From: JAENVT01 sp963720775
GTDB lineage: Bacteria; Actinomycetota; Acidimicrobiia; Acidimicrobiales; Ilumatobacteraceae
Direction of reading: 5' to 3'
Length of the DNA stretch: 64,000 nucleotides
Assembly (NCBI GenBank): GCA_963720775.1
Contig: CAVRGR010000006.1
Span: 620,001 to 684,000 of the forward strand
The notes beneath the pieces were generated by a model. It had not been told where the DNA came from and made no database searches. It saw only the letters and a list, made by a program, of their open reading frames with translations. Below are positions 1 to 8,087 of this stretch, piece by piece (within the stretch, counting starts at the first letter, position 1; each line of letters starts with the position of its first letter). A program made the translations under genes and the position numbers.

Positions 1-662
1 CCGAGAGGATGCTCGCCGGCCAGGTCAGCTTGACCAGTCCGATGGTGTCGATCGACTTGCACTGGCACGTCCACTACTCACACGAGGACCGTCGCCCGTT
101 CGCGATCGATCCGGAGGCGATGATCGGCCGCGCCTGTCGCGTGATCGTGTCCGGGGTGAGCGTGCCCTCGTTCGATCCGGTCGACAGGCTGCTCATGCTC
201 GCGTTTCACGCGGCGCGCTCAGGCGGACATCGACTTGTCTGGCACAAGGACGTCGAGCGGGCGATTGCCGTCGAACGACCCGACCTCGACGAACTCGTGC
301 GCCGTTGTCGCACCGAACGCTGCGCCCCGCCCGTTGGTCTCATCTTGGCCCGGGCGCGCTCCTTGCTCGATGCCGAGGTCCCCGACGAGATCATCCATGC
401 GCTGACACCCGCGACGTTGCGAGTAGCCGATCGCGTTGCGTCCGGGTTCGGCCCACCCGTGCAGCTGCACGAGCGGGACACGGCATCACGCGTCTTCACG
501 CGGTCGGTCAGATCGTCGACCGCGGCGACGCTGTACGCGGTTCCGGAACGAGGGGCCCGCTTGCTTCGCAGGTTCCTGCGTCCGCCGCACGTCAACGAGA
601 GCGACGACGCCAACGAGAAGGCGAGCTACCTGCAGGCAGTGTCGGCCTCGGTGAAGGGATGA
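1..662 (+). CDS. Nucleotidyltransferase-family lasso peptide tailoring protein (5' end outside window)
   Basis: The reading frame is open from the first base, so the true start lies upstream; an internal ATG at 9 is the first in view. The visible 217 residues contain DLHWHVHY followed by a DRLLMLAFHAARSGG segment and a KDVER motif, the pattern of the uncharacterised nucleotidyltransferase family (NTP_transf_5, PF14907) that often accompanies HPr-kinase-like genes in lasso peptide clusters. In the pseudomycoidin cluster a homologue attaches hexoses to the phosphorylated C-terminal serine (family knowledge). The stop overlaps the exporter start as ATGA, so the two are translationally coupled. 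The active-site N-terminus is not visible, so activity cannot be judged. Confidence 0.75.
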   Translation, partial: ERMLAGQVSLTSPMVSIDLHWHVHYSHEDRRPFAIDPEAMIGRACRVIVSGVSVPSFDPVDRLLMLAFHAARSGGHRLVWHKDVERAIAVERPDLDELVRRCRTERCAPPVGLILARARSLLDAEVPDEIIHALTPATLRVADRVASGFGPPVQLHERDTASRVFTRSVRSSTAATLYAVPERGARLLRRFLRPPHVNESDDANEKASYLQAVSASVKG

Positions 663-2455
663 GCGCTGGGCGCAAGTCGAAATCACTGAGCACAACGCGG
701 CTGGCGATCTCCCTCGTGTACTCGTCGGGGCGGCGGCAGCTCCTGTTCATCGTCGCCGCGAGCGTCGTCACGTCGGTGGCCATCGCCGGTCAACTGCTGG
801 TCGGTCGCACGCTGCTCAACCTGCTCGCCCGCAACAGCAGGGTCGACGCCGGAGACCTCGCCCCGAGCCTGGTTGCCCTCGGCGTGGTGCTCATGCTCGC
901 CGCAGTCGCTCAGACCGTCGCTACAGAGCTGCGCACACCGCTCGGCGAAAAGGTGACTCGCCGGACGATGGATGAGATCCTCGACGTCGCCACCGAAGTC
1001 GAGCTCGAGGCGTACGAGGGCGCCGAGTTCCACGATCGCCTGCAGCGGGCGAGGCTGGCCGCGAGCGGGCAGTCCTCCGCAGTGGTGTTCGGTCTGGTCA
1101 CCTTGATGTCGACACTGGTCGTTGCCATCGGAGTCGTCGCCGTACTGGTGTCGGTGGCCCCGGTTCTCGTTCCCTTCGCCGTCTTGGGCTACGTACCGAT
1201 CGCCTACGTCAACGTACGCAACAACAGGGCGCGATATGCGATGGAGCGAGAGTTGACGGAGCTCCAGCGGCGACGCTCGTACCTGGAGTACGTCATGACC
1301 GAGCGCAGCGAGGCCAAGGAGGTCAAGGCGTACGAACTGGCGCCCACCCTGCGCCGATGGCACTCCGAGCTCTGGGACGTTCGGATGGCACGACTCCGCG
1401 ACCTCGTACGCCGTCGAATGGCGCTGGCGACTGTCGGATCATTTGTCACGACGGCGGTTCTGGTCGCAACGTTGTCGTTGGCGCTGATACTCGCCGGCCG
1501 CGGATCCATCACACTTGGCGACGCCGCAGTCGCCATCGTCGGGCTCCAGCAGCTCAGCAGCCGGCTGCAATCGGCCGGTACTGCCTTCAACAGCATCCAC
1601 GAAGGCGTCACGTTCTTGCGCGACTTCGAAGGTTTTCGAGCCAGCCTGCCGGTCATCCGTCAACAGCGGCCGACGGGCGCGCCGCCCGTCCCTCCCACGA
1701 CGCTGTCGGTCGATCGGCTCGGGTACCGCTATCCGGGCGCACACGACGATGCCCTTCGTAGCGTCAGCTTCGAGCTCCATCGCGGTCAGATCATGGCGGT
1801 CGTGGGCGCCAACGGGTCGGGCAAGACGACGTTGGCCAAGTTGGTGTGCGATCTGCTCCCGCCGACTCGGGGCTCGATCTCCTGGGACGGTGTCGACGTT
1901 GCCGGGTGCGATCCCTCGCGCGTGCACGCCCAGATCGCTCCGGTGTTCCAGGACTACTCGCGATACATGTTCACGATGCGACAGGTGATCGGCCTCGGTG
2001 ATTCGGAGCGGCTCGACGACGAGCCGGCCATTCGCCGTGCTGCCGCCCAGGCCGGCGTGGAGGAACTGATCGACTCGCTTCCGGAAGGTCTTGACACTCG
2101 CCTCGGGAAAGCTTTTGCCGGGGGCGTCGACGTGTCGATCGGTCAATGGCAACGGCTGGCCATTGCGAGGGCCCTCTTTCGCGACGCCCCGGTCGTCGTG
2201 CTCGACGAGCCGTCAGCGTCGCTCGACCCGCGCGCCGAATCCGATCTGTTCGATCTGCTCCACACGCTCTGTCACGACCGCATCGTGATGTTCGTGTCGC
2301 ACCGGTTCGCCACGGTGCGCACGGCCGACGTCGTGATGGTGCTCGACCAAGGTGACATCGCCGAAATGGGCGCGCACGACGAACTGATGACCAAGGGAGG
2401 TCTGTATCACGACCTGTTCGAGCTACAGGCGCAGCGCTACGGCCTCGGCCGCTAG
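659..2455 (+). CDS. Lasso peptide ABC exporter (LasD-type, fused TMD-NBD)
   Basis: A 598-residue half-transporter with an N-terminal six-helix membrane domain (about residues 20-300) and a C-terminal ATPase. Walker A is GANGSGKTT near 383, the signature is the variant SIGQWQR near 492 in place of LSGGQ, Walker B is VVVLDEPSASLD near 512-523, and the H-loop is SHRFATVR. It would act as a homodimer to export the mature lasso peptide, also giving self-immunity. I chose the ATG at 659 because it overlaps the upstream stop as ATGA; an in-frame extension back to 305 would lie inside the upstream gene. A hairpin follows at 2468-2509. Confidence 0.88.
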   Translation: MSAGRKSKSLSTTRLAISLVYSSGRRQLLFIVAASVVTSVAIAGQLLVGRTLLNLLARNSRVDAGDLAPSLVALGVVLMLAAVAQTVATELRTPLGEKVTRRTMDEILDVATEVELEAYEGAEFHDRLQRARLAASGQSSAVVFGLVTLMSTLVVAIGVVAVLVSVAPVLVPFAVLGYVPIAYVNVRNNRARYAMERELTELQRRRSYLEYVMTERSEAKEVKAYELAPTLRRWHSELWDVRMARLRDLVRRRMALATVGSFVTTAVLVATLSLALILAGRGSITLGDAAVAIVGLQQLSSRLQSAGTAFNSIHEGVTFLRDFEGFRASLPVIRQQRPTGAPPVPPTTLSVDRLGYRYPGAHDDALRSVSFELHRGQIMAVVGANGSGKTTLAKLVCDLLPPTRGSISWDGVDVAGCDPSRVHAQIAPVFQDYSRYMFTMRQVIGLGDSERLDDEPAIRRAAAQAGVEELIDSLPEGLDTRLGKAFAGGVDVSIGQWQRLAIARALFRDAPVVVLDEPSASLDPRAESDLFDLLHTLCHDRIVMFVSHRFATVRTADVVMVLDQGDIAEMGAHDELMTKGGLYHDLFELQAQRYGLGR

Positions 2456-2467
2456 TTGGGCCAAAAG

Positions 2468-2509
2468 CACCACAACCCCGGCGACCTGAGGGCCTCCGGG
2501 GTCGTGGTG
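2468..2509. terminator. Bidirectional hairpin terminator between exporter and lasso precursor
   Basis: Two 14-base arms, CACCACAACCCCGG and CCGGGGTCGTGGTG, surround a 14-base loop. There is one mismatch on the plus strand, which becomes a G-U pair in the minus-strand RNA. It sits between two convergent genes, 12 bases past the exporter stop and 9 bases past the precursor stop. There is no clear U-tract. Confidence 0.65.
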
Positions 2510-2518
2510 AATGCGAGT

Positions 2519-2647
2519 TCAGCTGGTCGGCGTATTTCCCAGCACGTGCTGTGAGAAGAAGCCGTCGAACTCGAAGGCGAACGAGTCGCCGCGTGTGAAG
2601 TCCGCCACCGAACCAAGTTCGATGATGGAAGGTGTTTCGTAGGTCAT
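2519..2647 (-). CDS. Lasso peptide precursor (A protein), 42 residues
   Basis: A 42-residue peptide whose start is fixed by an AGGAGG six bases upstream (after it, ACGGAA then ATG). The leader carries the actinobacterial lasso pattern Y-x2-P-x-(L/I)-x3-G-x5-T: Y3, P6, I8, G12 and T18, with T18 at the conserved -2 position. That predicts cleavage after R19 and a 23-residue core from G20 to S42. The ring would be G20 to D28 (GDSFAFEFD, nine residues, Gly1-Asp9 isopeptide). Glu26 would give a seven-membered ring and is a less likely alternative. The tail is rich in Phe and ends NTPTS. The terminal serine fits modification by the kinase at 4790-5728. It lies downstream of the cyclase on the same strand, 148 bases away. 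Confidence 0.9.
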   Translation of the reverse strand: MTYETPSIIELGSVADFTRGDSFAFEFDGFFSQHVLGNTPTS

Positions 2648-2666
2648 TTCCGTCCTCCTGAAGGCC

Positions 2667-2692
2667 GATGTTGTGTACCGCTTGACAACATC
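2667..2692. repeat. Perfect inverted repeat in the lasso precursor leader region
   Basis: GATGTTGT and ACAACATC form perfect 8-base arms around a 10-base spacer, ending 20 bases upstream of the precursor start codon and just upstream of its ribosome-binding site. It could be an operator or an RNA hairpin in the 5' leader of the precursor transcript. The sequence alone does not decide between them. Confidence 0.55.
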
Positions 2693-2795
2693 ACTTGGAG
2701 TAAAGGGACCTCCATGCGTGTTCGCCGCCCGCGGCAGGTGCATTGTTTCACGTCCCGCGGCTGTTTCGCAAGGTGTCATGGCCAAATTGGGGGGT

Positions 2796-3956
2796 TCATG
2801 AGAAAACTTTGGGGTGGCCGGCGAGCCATGCGGACTGCAAGAGGGTGGCGGTCGGTGCTGCCGGCGACTCGCTGAGCCAGATTCGCCGCAGTTCATCAGG
2901 GTCGACCAGATGGCCGTCCACGCCCTCACCTGTCCACTGAGCAGCGAACTCGCGGGTGTGGTGGCCCATGTAGCACTTGGTGAAGATCGCCTTGCTGGTG
3001 CGGGAGAGGACGCTGTCGGGGAGCAGGTCCGACGCAATGGCACGCAGCGTGGTGGTGCGATCACCGCGGCCGAGCATGCCGCCGTCGCGGGCGAGCGCGT
3101 GGACGAAGTCAGGGTGCAACAGCGGGCTGGAGTAGTCGACTCCGCGTTGCGAAGCGATCAGCCGCCGGTTGTAGGCGCCGAGCATCTGTGTGCGCCGTGT
3201 CGGCACGGTGCGCACGCTCGCCGCGAATGAGAGGGGGCGATCGCGCTCGGCGTGCACGACAGCGGCGATGAGTGCCTCCAGCGCCTCCGGCCGCAACCAG
3301 GTGAATGGGCCCTTGTCCAACCGCCGACGTTCCTGCCGCGCCCGCAACCCGGCCGGAGCGAGCGAAGCCAGTGCCGGCCGCACCCGACGCCAGCGCAGGG
3401 GTCTTGGTCGACGAATGAGCCGTGTCACGCTGGAAATCCGATGTGTGCCGTTCCCCAGCACGTCGTCGCCGCCCTCGCCGTCGATCACGGAGCCGCCTGT
3501 GACCGCGTCGATGACGGGCAGGTCGCTGGCGATTGTTGCCGGCCACACGAGCCCGTGGGCGAGCAGGTGCGGCGCGGCCAGCGGACCGATCACGTCGAGC
3601 TCGTCGTTGATCACCAGGCGGTGCCAATCACTGAGCCCAAGATGCCGTATGACAGCTTCCTGCCACTCGTGCTCGTCCGATGCGGATACCTTGGGAAAGA
3701 CCCTCGTGATCGGCACGGGTTCGGCCAACCCATCGCGCCGGGCGACGTGTGCGGCGACCGCCAACACGAGCGACGAGTCCCTGCCGCCGGAAAACGCCAC
3801 GCCGCACGGCGGGTGCTCGAGAGCACGGCGCACCACCACCTCGAGGGCCTGCCGAGGCCCCATCGTTTCGTCGGACGCCGCGGGCAGCGAGCCGCTGTTG
3901 CCGACGAGATATCCCCAGGCGATCTCCATCGGGGTCATCGTGTACAGCTCGTCCAC
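2796..3956 (-). CDS. Lasso cyclase (asparagine-synthase-like, C protein)
   Basis: A 386-residue asparagine-synthase-fold protein lacking the N-terminal glutaminase domain, as in many lasso cyclases. The ATP PP-loop is SGGRDSS at residues 56-62 and a second conserved motif DGEGGDD is at 159-165. It would adenylate the ring-forming Asp (or Glu) side chain of the precursor and close the macrolactam on Gly1. The start is a GTG at 3956 with in-frame ATGs 7 and 10 codons later. A TAGGAT that could serve as a -10 box sits at 3966-3971 on this strand, so the mRNA may be nearly leaderless. It is divergent from the PqqD-like gene, with 69 bases between them holding both promoters. Confidence 0.9.
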   Translation of the reverse strand: MDELYTMTPMEIAWGYLVGNSGSLPAASDETMGPRQALEVVVRRALEHPPCGVAFSGGRDSSLVLAVAAHVARRDGLAEPVPITRVFPKVSASDEHEWQEAVIRHLGLSDWHRLVINDELDVIGPLAAPHLLAHGLVWPATIASDLPVIDAVTGGSVIDGEGGDDVLGNGTHRISSVTRLIRRPRPLRWRRVRPALASLAPAGLRARQERRRLDKGPFTWLRPEALEALIAAVVHAERDRPLSFAASVRTVPTRRTQMLGAYNRRLIASQRGVDYSSPLLHPDFVHALARDGGMLGRGDRTTTLRAIASDLLPDSVLSRTSKAIFTKCYMGHHTREFAAQWTGEGVDGHLVDPDELRRIWLSESPAAPTATLLQSAWLAGHPKVFS

Positions 3957-4025
3957 CGGGTCGCTATCCTACGAGACCGGCGGAGCAAGCGGACGGCTCG
4001 CTGCTCCCATGATCCCTCGACGTGG

Positions 4026-4289
4026 ATGGTGACTATGCAGCTTCGACAGGAGAACCTGACCTGGCAGGTGGCAGGCGACGATGTCGTCGTGCTCGACCTG
4101 AAGGGGTCCGTCTATCTGAAGCTGAACGGCAGCGGGCGGGTTCTCTGGGAGACACTCGCTGTGCCGCGCACCGACACCGAGCTCGCCGCAGCCCTCGTCG
4201 ACAAGTTCGGGATCGACGCGAAACTCGCCGCGGCCGATGTAGCGGCGTTCGTCGAGCAGCTTCGCAGCCGCGATCTGCTCGCCGACTGA
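4026..4289 (+). CDS. PqqD-family leader-peptide recognition protein (lasso B1)
   Basis: An 87-residue PqqD-type RiPP recognition element. The central strand motif VVLDLKGSVYLKLNGSGRVL followed by a helical WETL segment is typical of B1 proteins, which bind the precursor leader (contacting the conserved Tyr and Pro) and deliver it to the B2 peptidase. The first ATG is at 4026; an in-frame ATG at 4035 would remove three residues, and neither has a strong ribosome-binding site. It is followed after 24 bases by the B2 gene, and the pair is typical of actinobacterial clusters in which B1 and B2 are separate. Confidence 0.9.
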   Translation: MVTMQLRQENLTWQVAGDDVVVLDLKGSVYLKLNGSGRVLWETLAVPRTDTELAAALVDKFGIDAKLAAADVAAFVEQLRSRDLLAD

Positions 4290-4313
4290 CTGGTGCACGG
4301 CACCTAGCCCTCG

Positions 4314-4793
4314 ATGCCCCGCTCCAGAGTCCGTCGGTTCGTCCGTCGAGCCGCCCGCGCCTTGCGTTTGCCGCCGCGCGACCTGTTCACGACGTTGCAT
4401 GCGGTGGCCGTGCTGGTGGTGGTCGAGTTGCTGATCCGCTGGGTGCCGCTGCCTCGCCTGAGTCGGATGCTGGGTGTGGGAGTCAACCTTCAGCCGGGAC
4501 GCGCCGATGCCGAGCGGATGCGCGTCGACGAGTTGCCTGCCCGAGCTCGCCGGCAGCTCGGCTACACGTGGAAGGTCGCCGACGCCTGGCCGTTCAGCAG
4601 AGGACCCTGCTTGCGACGCGCGCTTGTCGGCGGCCACTTGATCCGCGACCTCCATCCGGCTGTCCGGCTCGGCGTGGCCGGCGTCGGCGACACGCTGATG
4701 GCGCACGCCTGGCTCGAGATCGATGACCGCCCACTGGAGACCGTGACCGACTACCGACTGTTCCAGCGGGCACCGATCGAGGCCGCTGGATGA
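4314..4793 (+). CDS. Lasso leader peptidase (transglutaminase-like, B2)
   Basis: A 159-residue protein of the Transglut_core3 / lasso B2 family. It has an N-terminal hydrophobic segment (about 23-41) and the catalytic pattern Cys99 in RGPCLRRALV, His131 in AHAWLEI and an Asp nearby (137 or 138). It would cut the precursor after Arg19 once B1 has docked the leader. The length matches the family. Its 3' end overlaps the kinase start by four bases (ATGA), so the two products are probably made in coupled fashion. Confidence 0.9.
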   Translation: MPRSRVRRFVRRAARALRLPPRDLFTTLHAVAVLVVVELLIRWVPLPRLSRMLGVGVNLQPGRADAERMRVDELPARARRQLGYTWKVADAWPFSRGPCLRRALVGGHLIRDLHPAVRLGVAGVGDTLMAHAWLEIDDRPLETVTDYRLFQRAPIEAAG

Positions 4794-5728
4794 ACGGGGC
4801 GCGGCAACCGCCGATCTACGTGCAGTGCGGCCTTCGTGTGCGATCCGAAGTGGAGGTCGATCTACCAACGGCACCCGGTGACGACTGTGACGTGAACGTT
4901 CGCTGGGGGTCCGACATCCACAACTCGGCCGAACCAGCGCCGGGGGAAGTCATCGCCTCGTACGGTACCGGCGACACCACGTGGTACACGGCCACCTCGA
5001 CCGGGTCCGATTACACCGTTCGGTTCGCGAACGTCGGCGAGTTCGTCATCTCCGGAGACCTCTCCGAAGTCGTCGTCCGTGGCGACCCGGCCGGACGCGT
5101 CGAGCTCCTGCCGATCTTGCTTGCCGGCACGGTGAGCGCGTTCCTGCTCGCAATGCGGGGCGAGACCGTGCTGCACGCGAGTGCTGTTGCGATCAACGGA
5201 TCCGCTCTCGCCTTCGTCGGCCAATCCGGTCGTGGCAAGTCGACCGTGGCCGCGCTGTTGTGCGTCGACGGTGCCGAACTCGTGACCGACGACGTGTTGG
5301 TGGCCCACCCCGGTCCGCCGGTGACCTGCGAGGGCGGCGCCTCGGGATTGCGGCTCCGGGCGGCCGCGTCCGCCATCGCCGAGGAGCGTCCGGAGCATCC
5401 AACCCGCCTCACCGCCGACGACCGGCACGCGTTTTCGCCGACGCTGGCTCCGTTGCGGCCACTGCCGTTGTCTGCGATCGTCATCCCATCGCCGTCGCGC
5501 ACGGTTACCGAGGTCGAGGTGCGTCACGTTCCACCGGCCGACGCGGTCTTCGCCCTGCTGTCGTTCCCTCGCGTGCACGGTTGGCGCCAGCCGGACGTGC
5601 TGAGTCGTGACTTCACGAGGCTGAGCGAGATCGTCAACCTCATTCCGGTGCTCCACGTGATCATCCCATGGGGCCCGCCATTCAGCGCCGATGTCACCCG
5701 GTCACTTGCCGCCCTGGCAGCGCGGTGA
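4790..5728 (+). CDS. HPr-kinase-like lasso peptide kinase
   Basis: A 312-residue protein with the C-terminal HPr kinase/phosphorylase fold. It has LHAS (His129), Walker A GQSGRGKST at 144-152 and TDD at 166-168, with an N-terminal segment unlike HprK. In paeninodin-type clusters such kinases (PadeK, ThcoK) phosphorylate the C-terminal serine of the lasso precursor. The precursor here ends in serine, so that is the likely reaction. It is the last gene of the B1-B2-kinase operon and ends in a hairpin at 5741-5787. A role in carbon-catabolite control is unlikely given this context. Confidence 0.85.
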   Translation: MNGARQPPIYVQCGLRVRSEVEVDLPTAPGDDCDVNVRWGSDIHNSAEPAPGEVIASYGTGDTTWYTATSTGSDYTVRFANVGEFVISGDLSEVVVRGDPAGRVELLPILLAGTVSAFLLAMRGETVLHASAVAINGSALAFVGQSGRGKSTVAALLCVDGAELVTDDVLVAHPGPPVTCEGGASGLRLRAAASAIAEERPEHPTRLTADDRHAFSPTLAPLRPLPLSAIVIPSPSRTVTEVEVRHVPPADAVFALLSFPRVHGWRQPDVLSRDFTRLSEIVNLIPVLHVIIPWGPPFSADVTRSLAALAAR

Positions 5729-5740
5729 GGTCGTCTGCAA

Positions 5741-5787
5741 GCGTTTGAAGGCTGCGGCCCCGTATGGGGGCGCCAGGTACCAAACGC
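5741..5787. terminator. Hairpin between convergent lasso kinase and DUF4331 operons
   Basis: GCGTTTG (5741-5747) pairs perfectly with CAAACGC (5781-5787), and a C-rich/G-rich pairing lies inside (CCCC against GGGG around a GTAT loop). It sits between the converging stops at 5728 and 5794, so it could serve both transcripts. No clear U-tract is present. Confidence 0.55.
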
Positions 5788-5793
5788 AACGGG

Positions 5794-6154
5794 TCAGGTG
5801 CCGCGTAGGTCGAGTTCGGCGACTCGGCCACCGCTGATCTGCAGCTCAGCGCCAGCGTGACGCTCGCCGGCATGGATGCGGTAGCTGCCTTCGCGCAACT
5901 CCGGGTAGACGGCCACCACGACGCTCTTGCCGCCGAGCGACCGGCGCCACACTCCGGTGTGGATGTCGCGTCCTGGGGTCCTCGGCGAACTCGATCGGCA
6001 GCTCGGTGCCCTCCAGGGAGTCGTCGAGGCGAACGATCAAACCTCCGATGTCACCACCGATGTCCATCACCACCGGCCCCCCTTTGGGAGCCGGTTCGTG
6101 GGTGTGGGCGATGCCGTGCCGATGAGCGTGTTCGTGAGCGTCCACCGCATTCAC
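5794..6154 (-). pseudogene. Small DUF4331-operon protein, split by a one-base frameshift
   Basis: The start is a GTG at 6154 overlapping the DUF4331 stop as GTGA. The frame reads a His-rich N-terminus, then MDIGGDIGGLIVRLDDSLEG and an EFAEDP segment. The homologous continuation (GRDIHTGVWRR, then VVVAVYPELREGSYRIHAG and ELDLRGT with a stop at 5794) is in another frame. Removing one G from the G-run at 5975-5978 joins both halves into about 119 residues. This looks like a known type of small soluble protein found beside DUF4331 genes, of unknown function. Without the repair the product would run out of frame and be nonsense after residue 62. Confidence 0.7.
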
Positions 6155-7575
6155 GGCGCACCTACGTTCAGCGGCACGGTGTCGTAACCGCTCTTCGGGT
6201 GATCCAGGTACGGAAACGTGTCGAGGTACGACACGTTCGCCGGCGGCTGCGAGCCGTCGAGCGGCGCGGGCCCGGCGGTGCCATCAGAGATCAGCGCCGC
6301 TGCCCCGTCGGCAGTGAAGCTCGGATCCACCAGCGGGATCGTCGCCCCGGCAATGGCGCGCAGTTCGATCGTGGTGATGTCGTCCTGCACGCGGCGTCCA
6401 TTGGGGAACCCGGCCAGGTCGCCACCGAGGATGCCGAGGATGTTGCGGTTCGCCGCCGGTGAGATGGCCACGTTCAAGCGCAGGAGATCGGCCTGGGTGG
6501 TGCCAGTGAAGTTCTGGAACCCGGGGATGATTCCGGCGGGGATTCCCGTCAGCAGGATGGCCAGCAGGTCGGCACGGTCGGCGGTGTACGCGGCGAGGTT
6601 GGGGAACACGCCGGGGTACAGCACCGGGAGCAGCTTGGCGAGCTCCGGTTGGGCCACGTACTTGGCGAACTTGAAGTCCTTGTCCGGAGTCAGCCTGTTC
6701 CAGCGGTCCTTGTCGCCCATCGGAACGATGACCTCGTTGAACAGCGGGTTGCCGAGCCGTGACACCTGCACATAGGGACCCGACTGGTGGTTGTACGAGT
6801 GGTCGTCGCGGACTTGGGCCTTGCGGCGCGATGCCGATGCGTAGACGCCGATCGCTGCCGTTGGCGACATCGGATCGGTGGGAGCCGAGCCATCGCGCGT
6901 GAGCTGCCGAATCGGGACTTGGATCGCGATGCTGTGCACGTTGAACGAACGGAGGGCATCGACACCTTCGGCAGCACCGGGCATGTTGAGCAGGTGCAAC
7001 TGCTGGAACGGGCGCAGGGCTCCGAGGTCGAAGATCGATCCGAGATCGACGTAGAACCCGTCGAGCCGCTGACCGGCGAACACGCGGATGTCACCGGGGA
7101 GGCTGTTGATCGCCGCGTTGCCGAGGGCCGCGTAGTTCGGCGTCGACCGTGGGCCGATGTTGCACGGTGGGCACGGCAGGTTCCGGCCGAGCACCTCTGT
7201 CTTGAGGCGGCCCTTCTTGCCCATCGTGGTCCTCGTCACCGAATAGAACTGCTTGCGATTCCACGACGGGCTGTCGATGCTGGCTATCTGGCCCGTGTTG
7301 TAGAGGAACGTGTCGGGATTCGCGACGACCGTGTTGAAGCGGAACTCGTAGGTGATGTCGGGCTCGCCGTCGCCGTTGTTGTCGACGATGATCCGGTAGA
7401 GGACGTCGTCTCCGAACTCGAAGAAGTTGGGACCACCGGCGGGATCCTCGAGGGGGATGTAGTTGCTGATCAGCGTGACGCTGTCGGGCCGGTCGGGACT
7501 GACGAAGGCGTAGACGTCGGTGCTGTCCGCCACCGGGTCCTTGGAGATCTCAGGTGCTTCGCGATGCGACGACAT
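6151..7575 (-). CDS. DUF4331 family protein
   Basis: A 474-residue protein that begins MSSHREAPEISKDP, followed by ADSTDVYAFVSPDRPD, the hallmark of DUF4331. It continues with the long conserved body (FFEFGDDVLYRIIVDNNGDG; GDKDRWNRLTPDKDFKF) and the usual C-terminal DTFPYLDHPKSGYD. No signal peptide is visible in this protein itself. The family has no established biochemical role; it is often encoded with secreted or tetratricopeptide-type partners. It lies 3 bases after a Tat-signal protein gene and overlaps the next gene, so three genes form one operon read leftward. The product name is firm and the function unknown. Confidence 0.85.
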   Translation of the reverse strand: MSSHREAPEISKDPVADSTDVYAFVSPDRPDSVTLISNYIPLEDPAGGPNFFEFGDDVLYRIIVDNNGDGEPDITYEFRFNTVVANPDTFLYNTGQIASIDSPSWNRKQFYSVTRTTMGKKGRLKTEVLGRNLPCPPCNIGPRSTPNYAALGNAAINSLPGDIRVFAGQRLDGFYVDLGSIFDLGALRPFQQLHLLNMPGAAEGVDALRSFNVHSIAIQVPIRQLTRDGSAPTDPMSPTAAIGVYASASRRKAQVRDDHSYNHQSGPYVQVSRLGNPLFNEVIVPMGDKDRWNRLTPDKDFKFAKYVAQPELAKLLPVLYPGVFPNLAAYTADRADLLAILLTGIPAGIIPGFQNFTGTTQADLLRLNVAISPAANRNILGILGGDLAGFPNGRRVQDDITTIELRAIAGATIPLVDPSFTADGAAALISDGTAGPAPLDGSQPPANVSYLDTFPYLDHPKSGYDTVPLNVGAP

Positions 7576-7578
7576 GGC

Positions 7579-7869
7579 TCACCACGCTGCCCGACGCATC
7601 GCCCGCTGCAAGCGGCCGACGAGTGCTCGATCGGTGTACACGACCTCTTCTTCGCCCCTCAGTACGGCAACTTCGCCTTTGGCCGCGTTGCGGATGTAGA
7701 CGACGAACGGCTCCGATGCGACTGACTGCTCTCCGAACCACGCGGACTCGGCACCCGTCCCTGACGACTCGGCCGAGGCCGAACCGTCGCTGAGCTGGCC
7801 GACGACGACGACTGCTCCGGCAGCCGCTGCGCCTGAGGCCAGGAATTTCCGCCGTGACAAGTCACTCAT
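7579..7869 (-). CDS. Small Tat-exported protein of the DUF4331 operon
   Basis: A 96-residue protein with a twin-arginine signal: SRRKFLASGAAAAGAVVVVG in the first 25 residues, then an Ala-Ser-Ala-type cleavage region near residue 33. The start at 7869 rather than 7875 is set by an AGGAGG six bases upstream. The mature part of about 63 residues contains EPFVVYIRNAAKGEVAVLRGEEEVVYTDRALVGRL, basic at the C-terminus, with no motif I recognise. It is the first gene of the operon, so its promoter lies in the 218-base gap shared with the divergent hydrolase gene. Confidence 0.75.
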   Translation of the reverse strand: MSDLSRRKFLASGAAAAGAVVVVGQLSDGSASAESSGTGAESAWFGEQSVASEPFVVYIRNAAKGEVAVLRGEEEVVYTDRALVGRLQRAMRRAAW

Positions 7870-8087
7870 GGTCATCCTCCTCGTTCTTGACGAATTCGAG
7901 ACATTCGCCAACCTTGTTCGGAGCAATGACGGAAATGGATCACACAGTTTCGGTGGCCGTCCGATGCGTAGCTGTGATGCACCAGGCGACAACGATCGAC
8001 GACTGAGTCGCCTGTCGCGGCAACGCGACTGGACCACCGCCGGCGAGGTTTGGGTATGGTGAGGCGACCGCTCGACGCAGGAGGATC

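Noticed and set aside
2519..3064. Longer N-terminal extension of the lasso precursor
   Set aside because: The extension overlaps the cyclase gene and lies upstream of the AGGAGG that fits the 42-residue form and its leader motif.
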